Below are positions 38,530 through 47,431 of a stretch of DNA of 64,000 nucleotides, piece by piece. The notes under the pieces were generated by a model. The model ran no database searches. It was not told where the DNA came from and worked only from the letters and a program-made list of their open reading frames with translations. This DNA comes from Anagrus nilaparvatae (lineage: Eukaryota > Arthropoda > Insecta > Hymenoptera > Mymaridae), in NCBI GenBank assembly GCA_022575985.1, contig JAKSXM010000272.1, forward strand, positions 7,626,001-7,690,000, in the 5' to 3' direction. Made by a program: the position numbers and the translations under genes. The stretch's first letter is position 1, and each line of letters starts with the position of its first letter.

Positions 38530-39114
38530 AAATTAGTAGGTAAGCGGGCTTTAATATTAGTACCCAGGCGGATATTAACTATTTGTCGGATATCTGATAT
38601 AAAAAATTTACATGAAAAAAAAATTATAATTCCGTACAGAATAGTAATAAACAAACTTTACCAAATGAATCTCCAACATCCGGTAACTGGATGTCCATAA
38701 ATGCATCATTGAAATCATCCGCGAACTCTAGGATTCATTAAAAAATTTTTTTTTTAAATAACACTAAATAATTTTTTTTTTTTTTTTTTAAGACTCACGT
38801 ATTTTTGACTCTTATTTTCTCATAAAAGATTTAAAAAGTGAAGATTATTTTGTCCTCTTATTTTCAAAATATCACCAGTAAGTATAATTACTTGGTCTTT
38901 ATCAAATTCACTTAAGCTTAGTCTTTTACAAATTACACGTAATGTAGAGTAAGTACAATGACTCAAAATTAATTTCATTTTTCTTAAAATAAATTCTGGG
39001 GATTTATTAATTATTTTAGCACGCCACATTGAATCACAAAATTTACAAAAGCTAGGTATAAGCAATTCTCGATAAAATTCTAAAAATTTTCAATAATAAA
39101 TTTGTGGGTGACAT
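38530..39114 (-). pseudogene. Decayed PolB 5-prime exons (Polinton cassette copy 2)
   Basis: Three blocks parallel the spliced 5-prime end of the Polinton PolB. The first exon runs from the ATG at 39114 to about 38790 and contains FILRKMKLILSHCTY and DILKIRGQNNL, but is frameshifted after codon ~20. The second exon (38662-38727) has the same 66-bp length and splice sites as 61288-61353 and reads FADDFNDAFMDIQLPDVGDS. A block ending at 38593 reads DIRQIVNIRLGTN, matching the 51-bp repeated exons. The conserved phase-1 splice sites support the exon model at 61 kb. Sequence below 38530 joins unrelated DNA next to the LTR. Confidence 0.75.
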
Positions 39115-39588
39115 TTTTTCACAAAAATAAAAAAGATCAACCATTAATGAATATTAAACGGTAACTAACTAAATATTTCCAAACTGTGTAATTTATAAGA
39201 CATGGTATTTTTGGTGTCATTGATTAAGTATAAACATCCTAGAATTTCAAGGTATGATTTGTTCTAATTATAAATTTTTATTTATTTAAAAAAATTTATT
39301 CATTAAAAAACAATCAGCAGATTTTTTAAAACAATAAAAAATAACTCTCTTTATGCTTACAAGCTTACAAGGGTATATTATCTAAATATCTAATTACTGG
39401 ATGCATACGCAAAATATTTACAAGGCAATATTACAATTATAAATAAAAAAAAAACATAGCTAGCAAATTTTTTATATAAAACATAATATCCCTGGACAAC
39501 ATTGTTTAATTTACAAGCTAAGAATATCCCATATTACATGTAAATATTTTAGTCTCAATTAAATCGTAGAATCATCCACAACAAAGTA
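39115..39588. other. Copy of the Polinton divergent spacer
   Basis: Matches 61740-62110 in order (for example ATTATCTAAATATCTAATTAC and AAAACATAGCTAGCAAATTTT), then diverges at about 39490. Confidence 0.7.
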
Positions 39589-40360
39589 ATGACAGATACA
39601 CACGAATTCATCTTGGATGAAATAGAAATGAAATAGAAATTTTATTTATTGATTAGAAGCTTTAACATAAGCAAATTTTGATGAAAATTTATTTTCAAAA
39701 ATAAGGCTATGACATTTTTTGATACTGATTTATCAGTTCGTGTTATTTTTAGCCGTATTAAATTTAATAAAACTTTGAATGTAATTTTTATGAAATTTAT
39801 AGAATAAAAATGCCAGCTGTATTTAAATTAGAAAGAGAAAACTAAACTTCTCCTTTCTAACAGTATACACAAGCCAGCATTTTTAGTCGTTTTGACAGCA
39901 TGTGCGAGGCAAGTACTTACACAAATTTTTAAAAAAAATTAATTTTATAATTTTAATATTTTTTGTTTTTTAAATAATTAAACGGTGTCTAGATAAGGTG
40001 TATTAGGAGTCTACTGACGAGCCAACCTAATACACTATGGCGAAACACTGTTACGTACCTATTAGTTTAAAATTAACCAATTTATTGGTTAAATTAATAA
40101 GAATATCACAGAAATAATAAAGTTTGCAAATCAAAGTGAAAACATTAGTGAAGAAAAGAATAAAGAAAGTGAAAAGGATAAAGAGTGTGATAAAGATAAG
40201 TTAAAAAATCTCGAAAGAGTAGTGAAAATTTAAAAAAAAAAGAAGAAAAAAAACCAAAAAAATTAGCAAAGCGACCAAAAAAGTGCAAGAGTGCTTAATC
40301 TGTCTGCCACAGATTTTAGCCGCGCTAACATATTTTAACGAACTGGTAGAGTTGGATTAA
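39589..40360 (+). pseudogene. Small helical-protein gene, broken copy 2
   Basis: A possible start at 39589 (MTDTHEFILDE-like, then stop) resembles the acidic N-terminus of the intact gene at 62724. Its 3-prime end is clear at 40236-40360, reading ISKATKKVQECLICLPQILA and ending FNELVELD-stop. About 500 bp of unrelated DNA lie between, including the hammerhead motif at 39981-40052. The stop is 17 nt before the TFIIS-N gene, as in the intact pair. Confidence 0.55.
39981..40052 (+). ncRNA. Type III hammerhead ribozyme
   Basis: Every conserved core element is present in order. Stem III 5-prime strand is AACGGTG (39981-39987). The cleavage triplet GUC ends at C39989. Stem I pairs TAGA (39990-39993) with TCTA (40010-40013). 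The core CTGACGA spans 40014-40020. Stem II pairs GCC (40021-40023) with GGC (40039-40041), including the G10.1-C11.1 pair. GAAA spans 40042-40045. Stem III 3-prime strand is CACTGTT (40046-40052), giving seven pairs with one G-U. The two loops contain GGTGTATTAGG and CCTAATACAC, which can form ten consecutive Watson-Crick pairs (39998-40007 with 40026-40035), a loop-loop contact of the kind active natural hammerheads need. Cleavage is predicted 3-prime of C39989. Such motifs occur in retrozymes, Penelope-like elements and satellites; none of these is recognisable beside it. Confidence 0.88.
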
Positions 40361-40377
40361 ATTTTAACTTTAAAAAA

Positions 40378-40725
40378 ATGACTGACATATACAGGATTAA
40401 AACCACATTAATGAATTCTCGGTCAAATCCAGAAACATTAATGAGGATGTTAGGTATTCTGGATGGCATACCGATGAATATCGATATCTTGGAAGAAACT
40501 GAGATATGGTCGCCTGTTTACGAATTAAGGCATCATGAAAACGAGACCATCAATACTGCCGCAACTTCATTTTTCAGGAAGTGGCGGGTTATCTATAAGA
40601 GCCAAAAAATCCAATACAATGAGGTATCTTCCAGCGGGTTACCATTCTCGCCCGCGTCCTTTGAAAACAGTGGCGACCCGCATGAAGGGTCGGATAGTGA
40701 CGAAAAAATAATAGTTGTTGATTAG
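40378..40725 (+). CDS. TFIIS-N (LW-domain) protein, second cassette copy
   Basis: Intact frame of 115 residues from the ATG at 40378. Residues ~5-80 have the pattern of the TFIIS N-terminal/LW helical bundle: hydrophobic repeats through LMRMLGILDGIPMNIDILEE, then IWSPVYELRHHENETINTAA and FFRKWRVIY. In TFIIS, Elongin A, MED26 and LEDGF relatives this domain binds short motifs of transcription-elongation partners. The C-terminus is Ser/Asp-rich and ends GSDSDEKIIVVD, like a phospho-regulated SUMO-interacting motif. It has diverged strongly from the 63104 gene but keeps length, domain and tail. It follows the broken helical-protein copy by 17 nt. An open frame among decayed neighbours hints at retained function or recent loss. 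Confidence 0.6.
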   Translation: MTDIYRIKTTLMNSRSNPETLMRMLGILDGIPMNIDILEETEIWSPVYELRHHENETINTAATSFFRKWRVIYKSQKIQYNEVSSSGLPFSPASFENSGDPHEGSDSDEKIIVVD

Positions 40726-41806
40726 GCTGTAAGTTTAAAATTTAATTTAAAAACTATAAGTTTAAATAGTGACAAAAATATACAGTTTTGAAAAAATTTT
40801 AGTTTAAGTTATTAGTGTAAGAGTTTTTTGGACTGTAAGTTTAAAAAATATAAGTTTAAATTTAAATACATGTTTTAAAAATAAAACTAATTAAAAGTAG
40901 GATAAGTACGCTTCAAATATCATGTAAAATAAAAAATTTTTTAAATTTAAATATATATCTTAATATTAAATAAATAATAATTTTAAAAAATTATTTTTTA
41001 TGGTGTACCTAATATTGCAAGGCCCTTTATTATAAAAACATAAAGGTATTTTTTTTTTGTACATAAAGAAAAGTCCTTACGGAACTTTCCTTTATACATG
41101 CACATAAATTCATATACATTCAATAGTATATTATAACAGTGATACATATGAACGTATCACTGGGGAAGGGATTTATTAATAGATGCGCGAGTAATTATAA
41201 AAATAAAGAAGGGATATAAATCAGCATTAAGTATATGCAAATAAGTTCTTTACGCACAAATGTAAAGAGTGGGATGACAGCAGCCAGGCCCACGATAGTC
41301 GATCTCGTAGATAGGGATTTGAAAGGAGACATTCTCGGAAGAGAGCTCAAAGCTAAAGGGTAAAAATATAGAGGAACTATCGCGGTCGGGTCGGCTGTCA
41401 TCTCATTTTGAATTCTTTTGAACTTAGAATACTTTTGTCAGTTTTTTTTTTGGACTTAGAATATTTTTGTTATTTTATTTTTTCATAAATTTTTGTTAGA
41501 ACTTAGAAAAATTCTTAAGATAAAACATTTTTATTTTTACTTTAAATTCACAAAACGGAACTTAGTTCAATTTCGTGAATTCTTTAATTTGATTTCGATA
41601 TCGTTGTAAATTAATTATATAATCATTAAATAAAATTATATTTTATTATTAAAGCTAATCGAAATCGTTTGTTATTTAAATTAAATCCTAAACCCGATTA
41701 GCTGCTCATTCACTTGGATCTGCGGACAGGTAAAACATGGCCAGTAAAGGTCAACATCATTACTAACTATTTTAACATTGGCGACTCTTTGGCGTTACGT
41801 ATGGTG
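40726..41806. other. Non-coding stretch
   Basis: AT-rich to about 41150, with loosely repeated GTAAGTTTAAA words, then a less AT-rich block (41200-41400) of unknown nature. No gene supported. Confidence 0.45.
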
Positions 41807-42265
41807 CCGCATCAACAAGGCGTTTGATACGGTAATAAGGACTCACGTCCTTATTTCTCCTTTGACCTTGAGGCTGGGAGTTCATACTAAACTATAAGAG
41901 GGCCTTTGTTCATGAATACCTTATAAAAATTGGTATTTATTGGCATGGTGCCGCATCGACAAGGCGTTTGATGCGGTAATAAGGAATAAAGTCCCTGTTT
42001 ACCCTTTGACCTTGAGGCTGGGGTTTACATGCTAGCACCACGATCACTTGCAGGATCTGACCTCACGTCTTGGAGTTAAGGAAGTGCCACACAGACAAGG
42101 CGTTCTGTAGTGGCGGCGGGCACATAACTCCGCTCTTGCCGTGGTTAACCACATCGGCGGGATTCCGATAATTACCTTGCGTGAAAGACGATTTCCTGTA
42201 ATTAAAATAACACTAAAAATCCCATTAGGTACGATTTCCTCAGAAGGCAAGGCGTTCTTCGGAGG
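41807..42265 (+). ncRNA. Series of four hairpins with a shared 10-nt loop
   Basis: Four hairpins, spaced about 144, 136 and 152 bp, carry the loop ACAAGGCGTT (GCAAGGCGTT in the last) on different but complementary stems. Hairpin 1: CCGCATCA with TGATACGG (41807-41832). Hairpin 2: CCGCATCG with TGATGCGG (41951-41976). Hairpin 3: GCCACACAG with CTGTAGTGGC, one bulge (42086-42114). Hairpin 4: CCTCAGAAG with CTTCGGAGG, one mismatch (42238-42265). Units 1 and 2 also share ~45 further bases including TTTGACCTTGAGGCTGGG. Loop conservation with stem change is what a selected RNA structure produces. The strand and identity are unknown. Confidence 0.5.
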
Positions 42266-42992
42266 GATAGCCCAGTGGGGGCAGGTAAAACGATAAGGTT
42301 GAAGGGCTAGCCGACTACTAGGGAGTAGGGCTCGTCCAATACATCTTATAAAAGAGCAGCCCGTCTTATTTTTTATAAATACGCACGTTGCAATATTTCA
42401 AAGTTGAGATAAAAATAAAACATATTAAAAAATAAAAATTTATTATTTATCTCCATATATCATTTCCTGATAAAAATTTTATTAAGTACTTCATATGTGT
42501 TACAATAAATCTGCTGATTGTCATCTAGTTTAATGTGTATCGAACCCAGAGCTCGGAGGAGTCAGTATTTCTCGAAATGAATATTTTTTCTCAATTAATT
42601 TATTAATTTTATAATATTTTTTAATTAATTTTTAACAATTATTTTAACGTCTATTTTTTAGCAATTCAATAATAATTTAATCGTTTATATATATGTATGT
42701 ATTTCGAAGTTAAGATTAAAATAACCCACATTTAAAAAACAAAAAAAATATATTATTTATCTCCACATATCTTATATCATTTCAAGATAAAAACGTCTTT
42801 AAAAAAAAATGTTCATATATGTAACAATAAATTTGCTGATTTTTTGCTGACTGATACTTTCATAACTAAATAACATAACTATACCAAGGTTATTTCCGGT
42901 ATGTATAATTTAATTAAATTAAAGGTATTTTTTCCAAGGTTTTTTGTCTGTTGTCCCATAGTGACTAATAGACTACTCCGGTTAATGGTTAG
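42266..42992. other. Non-coding stretch
   Basis: The first ~100 bp keep the mixed composition of the hairpin region (GGGCTAGCCGACTACTAGGG). The rest is AT-rich, with two related blocks at about 42410-42500 and 42715-42850 sharing TTTATTATTTATCTCCA and ATTTGCTGAT-like words. Confidence 0.4.
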
Positions 42993-43039
42993 TTGCGAGT
43001 CCCGCTAAACTACGACTCAAGGTTAATATTTTATTTTCT

Positions 43040-43385
43040 AGTTTTAGTAATGTGTGAAGGTAAGTCTCGGGGCCAGGAAGTCTTCAGCCTTTCTGGATGG
43101 GCTTGGCAAACCCAAGGAACTCTAGCTGACTTTAAGGAAACTCTAAAAGCCTCCGCCGTGTGTCTGCCCATGCGGAATATGTGTGTTTACAAACACAGCC
43201 AAATGTGTTTGTCTACACAAATGCACGGTATGGACAGTATGCCGTACGGCGCAACTTGTAAGTGCCAAAAGATCCTGGATGGGGAAGCGAGCTGTCTGGC
43301 TGTGTGCCGAGCAACCTGAACTATTTTTGGCCTTTGCTGATGCAAGACGGGAGGTGGGGTTCTCTGCAGCCGGAGCCCATCATTA
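43040..43385. other. Compositionally foreign block of unknown origin
   Basis: Roughly half G+C in a window near one quarter. Plus-strand frames give peptides such as VSAHAEYVCLQTQPNVFVYT and, after a stop, PKDPGWGSELSGCVPSNLNY, with the word GSLQP coded twice (near 43080 and 43365). It may be a retroelement or captured gene fragment. No family is recognised, and it joins directly to a cassette copy at about 43388. Confidence 0.3.
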
Positions 43386-43389
43386 ACTA

Positions 43390-43763
43390 AATGTAAACTT
43401 AGTAAACTTTGAAACCGACAAATTCGTAGAGTCCGAAATAAATGAACTCGCTGAAACCGGTACTGTGACGTGTAAAATTAAATCATTAAAAATACCGACA
43501 ACCGTGGCTGATTTAAAAAAAGAATCAGAAGTGTTAAGTGCTGAAATTGAAAAAAAAAAAATTAAATTCGCCAGAGAATTATTTAACAAAAAACTAGTAG
43601 ATAAATAAGTGACAAAGTCGCTTAGGCTTGACGAGTCGTTCATAAAAGAAAAAACAAACGGTGGTTACAAAAAAAAACAAGTTAAAGAATTTTTGAAACA
43701 CATACCTAAAGTGATAGCTGTGACAACATACTTCAAAGAAATTGTAGAATTCAAAAAACAGTG
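43390..43763 (+). pseudogene. Small helical-protein gene, copy 3
   Basis: Closely matches the 62724-63089 gene: FVESEINELAETGTVTCKIK, an all-helical Lys/Glu-rich middle, and HIPKVIAVTTYFKEIVEFKK at the end. The equivalent of the start codon at about 43391 is followed by stops, and an in-frame TAA lies at 43606-43608. The stop is 23 nt before the paired TFIIS-N frame. Upstream, the divergent spacer and PolB exons are absent; the copy abuts the GC-rich block. Confidence 0.7.
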
Positions 43764-43786
43764 AGATTGAAAAAATTTTTTAAATC

Positions 43787-44198
43787 ATGGAAGAAACAAG
43801 ACGTCTAAAAAGCATCCTCGAGGACAAAACTAATAACGAACTGATAAGTCTTCGAGGAAGCATTAAGACCATTGAGACGGATCGAAATGACCCCAGAAAT
43901 CCTATTAGCCACTGGGATTTCCAGAGTGATTGCCAACATTAGAAGGTATGCAGGGGATTTGGAAGTGGAATATTCAGCTACAAAATTATATAGGAACTGG
44001 GGATGTATGTACAGGGGTGAACAGCGGAGATTTGAGATAATAACATCAAGTAATTCACAATTTAACCACGCGTCGTTTACAGAGGACTCATCTCCGGAAG
44101 AAATCCCACTATCTACTATCTATCTATCTACTATCCAACTAATCCTCCTATCTACTCCCTTAACTCTTACAACTAATTACATGCTGTACCTTCCCTAA
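43787..44198 (+). pseudogene. TFIIS-N protein, frameshifted copy 3
   Basis: Starts at the ATG at 43787 (MEETRRLKSILEDKT) in parallel to the gene at 63104, then shifts frame near 43850. From 43872 the frame carries IEMTPEILLATGISRVIANI and TKLYRNWGCMYRGEQRR, the core of the TFIIS-N bundle. The C-terminus runs into unrelated sequence and has lost the acidic IIVD tail. Confidence 0.75.
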
Positions 44199-44310
44199 CA
44201 TAAACTATAACCAATTAATAGTTATTGTTGCTTCGCAGATTTTATACCCTGTTAGTATTTGATAGATAGCTTCTCTGGCATTCTTATCAAATATTATCTA
44301 ATGATTTTAA

Positions 44311-45688
44311 ATGAAGATTCTTAAAAAATATTTTATAAAAACATTTGTTTTACACTATATTAACATTCCTTTATCATTTTATCGTGATAAGATTTCCTTG
44401 TTTAGTTTTTTTATAACGAATACATGTCCTTGGGGTAGAGATCAAAAAGTATGCGGTAAAGGACGTCCATGTAATATTTGTGCCTGTCCTAAATCTGGGT
44501 TGCATGGGCCTGGTTATTTTTTGACACCTGCGTTCCTTCGGGAACATGGTATTCCCTATTTCACTTTTGTCCAGAACTCGTGTGACCTAGTGTTCACTTT
44601 GCCTGGAATAGCCCATCAAGTTGTAAACATTCGACCAACGGTGTATGAAGCGCGTAATGTGATGCCGGTTACTTTTGCCTTTCATCGCCTCACTAGCCTA
44701 ATTTGTAATTGTGAGGCTAAATACGGTGGTCGGGTACGTTACTTCTTAGATCTTCAAGTAATGCCGGATATTATACCTTTAGAAGCATATTGTGAGGAAT
44801 GCAAGAAGTTGATATTGGCTGAGATACCAGAAATGCATAAGAAGACTTGTCCAGTGATAGGAAAAAGGGTTTGCGCGGGGGAGGATGAATATTATGATGT
44901 TCTTTATGGTAATGATGTGAATGGGTTTTGTACGCGTGTTGGTGTGAGTAATACTTCAGAAAATGTTAAGATCGATAATATGAATGGGGGTTTGGATGGT
45001 ATTGTAGTAAGTGTATCAAATGGGCTTTTGGATGAGAATGTTGTTATACATGATGTGACTGAGATTGTAAGTGGAAATAATTTGGTGAATAGGGTGGATA
45101 ATGCTTTGGATGGAAATATTGTAATGGATGGTGTGATTGATGTGAATTTTGGTCAAGGTGAGCTTTTAAATGAGGATTCTGATGCGGCTGATACTTTGGT
45201 TGAAAATGCAGGAATAAATGAGTTTTTGGAAGTTATCGTTAGTAAATGCGGTTTTGAATGACATTACTAGTGTAACTGGTATTTTGATTGAGAATACTGA
45301 AATGGATGGGGTTTTGGATGTAAATGGTGGGCAAAGTGATGTTTTGAGTGAAAGTGGTATATTATCTGAGTTTTCGCCATGTCCGCAGATGATTGGAGAA
45401 ATTCCTAATATTCCAGTTTCTCCAGAAGCAGGATTAGATCGGGATGAAATTTTAGGTGACCGCATTGAGTTTAATGATGATCGGTCCGTTTTCGATGATG
45501 AATTTGAAATTGCGAGTAATTTTGGGTCGGACAGTGTTTCTGAAGTTAGTCATTATGAGTGTAATATTTGTGAGAAAAGTTTTACGCGGAAATGGAATTT
45601 GGATAGTCATAAGAAAAGGGTGCATGTAGGATTGAAACCGTTTAAATGTAAGGATTGCTCTAAATGTTTTAAGACGAAAGTAGTATAA
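44311..45688 (+). pseudogene. JmjC half-domain plus C2H2 zinc-finger protein, frameshifted
   Basis: The first frame (44311-45261, 316 residues) has a Cys-rich start (CPWGRDQKVCGKGRPCNICA). After it comes the C-terminal half of a JmjC fold: YFLTPAFLREHGIPYFTFVQ, then NSCDLVFTLPGIAHQVVN. In KDM4/KDM5-like demethylases this region holds the third iron-binding His. A C-x2-C pair (CEECKKL) comes after it, then an acidic Asn/Asp-Val repeat region. The reading then moves +1 (overlap 45218-45261) into a frame ending with one full C2H2 finger ([22 protein letters not shown]) and a truncated second (CKDCSKCF). The N-terminal half with the H-x-D/E iron ligands is missing, so demethylase activity is not expected. 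It lies between cassette copy 3 and the Polinton TIR; whether it is host, Polinton-borne or captured is unknown. Confidence 0.55.
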
Positions 45689-46000
45689 TAGTCACTCTAG
45701 GAAAGTACCCGACAACCTTGTGAAAAAGCCTTATACTTATTTACATAAACTATTCCGGAAGTAACCTTGGTATAGATTTTAAAATATTTTTTTTATGTAA
45801 TGTAGGTGAAAGACTTTTTTCAAGTATTTGATTGCAGCTATGAATATCTTCTCGAGTTACACGATTATATTTTATCGTTATAAAAGATTTATCATTATAG
45901 AGGAATGTTTTCAGTTTATTTATTCTCAACTTTTTACTTTTAGGTATAATTGTTGAAATTTTAATTTTTTTGGGTGGTTTTTTATATAAAAGTATTTTTT
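45689..46000. other. Non-coding stretch at the left Polinton boundary
   Basis: The exact outer end of the left terminal repeat should fall here or near 46.0 kb. It cannot be fixed because the opposite end is outside the window. Confidence 0.5.
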
Positions 46001-46046
46001 AGGCACGATTACCTTATATATCTGAAAAAAAGGTGAAATTGTGCCT
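46001..46046. repeat. Imperfect hairpin repeat, copy A
   Basis: AGGCACGATTACCT ... AGGTGAAATTGTGCCT, arms of about 14-16 nt. Related copies lie at 46107, 46491, 60812 and 60913. Confidence 0.75.
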
Positions 46047-46106
46047 GTGTGCTTAAATACTTGAATTATTTTTTAGGGGGAGAGTTGTATTGAAAAGTAT
46101 GTTTTT

Positions 46107-46444
46107 AGGCACGATTACCTGATATAGCTGAGTTTTGAGGTGGAAATGTGTCTTATTTGAATTATTTTTTACTACATTGTTAGCTATCATGAGATTTTTT
46201 TATTGAAATTTTTGAATAGTTTTTTATCATCTGACACATATAAATTAGAATTATATATAAGTTTAAATTGGGATTGCAGGAGGTGATTTTTTATTTGTAA
46301 AAAGAAAAAAAACACATATTTATTGTTTTTAAATTATGTATACGTTTATTTGTAATCAATATATATTTATAAAATATTATTTAAGTATATGAAACATGAT
46401 TTTTTTTTTAATTTGAACTTGTTATTTGCAATAAAAAAAAAGCG
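46107..46444. repeat. Left terminal inverted repeat (visible part)
   Basis: Matches the complement of 63537-64000: the blocks CTACATTGTTAGCTAT, CATGAGATTTTTTTATTGAA, ATCATCTGACACAT, TTAGAATTATATATAAGTTT and AAATTATGTATACGTTTATT all recur in order. The left copy lacks ~140 bp present in the right copy and has ~12 bp extra near 46358. It begins with hairpin repeat copy B (46107-46153) and probably extends farther out than can be shown. Confidence 0.9.
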
Positions 46445-46490
46445 TGAATTATTTTTACATGATTAAATTATGCTATAAAATACATTTTTT

Positions 46491-46537
46491 AGACACGATC
46501 ACCCTATATAATTAAATATAAAGGTGAAATAATGTCT
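46491..46537. repeat. Imperfect hairpin repeat, copy C
   Basis: AGACACGATCACCC ... AGGTGAAATAATGTCT, same family as the copies in the terminal repeat but just inside it. Confidence 0.7.
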
Positions 46538-46560
46538 TGTTTAAATTAAGCTATTTAAAG

Positions 46561-46773
46561 TTACTTTTTTTCTTTAAAAAGGTGTGTTTTATCTGTATCT
46601 GTTGATTTGTAATAATTTTTTGCATTCTTTTTTGTGAAATTGAGATTTTTGAAGTAGTTGTAACTATATGCACTGTTCTTTCGTGAAGCTTTTTTTTCTG
46701 CATTATCCTCATTTTCTAGTCGATTATATTTGATGTTGCAAGATTTTTCAGCGTTTCCTTGTTTGTTGCCCAT
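46561..46773 (-). CDS. Small Lys/Asn-rich Polinton ORF
   Basis: Starts at an ATG (46773) and encodes 70 residues, MGNKQGNAEKSCNIKYNRLE onward, strongly basic and Asn-rich with no hydrophobic segment. It is the last frame before the left terminal repeat and is collinear with the other minus-strand genes. No family is recognised. It could be the last exon of the frame at 46877-47143 or a chance AT-rich frame. Confidence 0.3.
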   Translation of the reverse strand: MGNKQGNAEKSCNIKYNRLENEDNAEKKASRKNSAYSYNYFKNLNFTKKNAKNYYKSTDTDKTHLFKEKK

Positions 46774-46876
46774 TTTTGTTTGTTGTTATAACTGTAGTTG
46801 ATTCTTTTTTTTTTTATTAAAAACATGTATGCAGGTCTGAAACCCAGATGATACTAAGCTTTGATTTTGTATTTGT

Positions 46877-47143
46877 TTAGGAGATGGTACAATAATTTAA
46901 ATACTCTGGAGGCAATTTTTCTGTTTGGGTAGATACTGATTTGTATTTTGTTTCAAATTTGCCCCCACACAGCTGACACTCTATGATGTTTTCGTTGTAT
47001 AACCCTGACCCTTTATGTTCTTTTTTTTCGATTTTTTCAAAACTCTCTGAATTCGTCTTTCTGTCCGTGTTTCGGGGTCTTATGTCGTTTGTTAATATTC
47101 CAAACGGACCACAGGTATCGTAGCTAACTTTTTTGATATTCAT
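46877..47143 (-). CDS. Small Polinton ORF with a CxxC motif
   Basis: 88 residues from the ATG at 47143, opening MNIKKVSYDTCGPFGILTND. Near residues 57-65 it has ECQLCGGKF, a C-x2-C that could be half of a zinc site, followed by KYKSVSTQTEKLPPEYLNYC. Lys/Glu-rich and soluble. It follows the Polinton direction with a ~290-bp AT-rich gap before the next gene. Its function is unknown. Confidence 0.45.
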   Translation of the reverse strand: MNIKKVSYDTCGPFGILTNDIRPRNTDRKTNSESFEKIEKKEHKGSGLYNENIIECQLCGGKFETKYKSVSTQTEKLPPEYLNYCTIS

Positions 47144-47431
47144 TTTTTTATTTGATAATGAGTTGTGAATTGTATGTTAACTTACTCAGTGGTTTATCGT
47201 TACTGCTGATCAAAACGTAAATGCAATGAAGTTTATAGGAGTTGGTATGGATATCGGATATCGGATTGTTTTTGTTTTAGAAAAATGAAAAGAGACACAA
47301 TTTTTAGATTCTTTTTTTTTATATTTATTAAATAAAACATTATATATATTCTGATTACATATGCTTTTTTTTTAATGTAAAATTGAGGTTATCTATATTA
47401 TAAATTTAATGTAAAATAGAAATTATATATA

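Noticed and set aside
41807..42265. Tandem repeat or CRISPR explanation of the CAAGGCGTT units
   Set aside because: Only the loop is shared by all four, stems change in a complementary way, and spacings differ; a simple repeat does not explain this.
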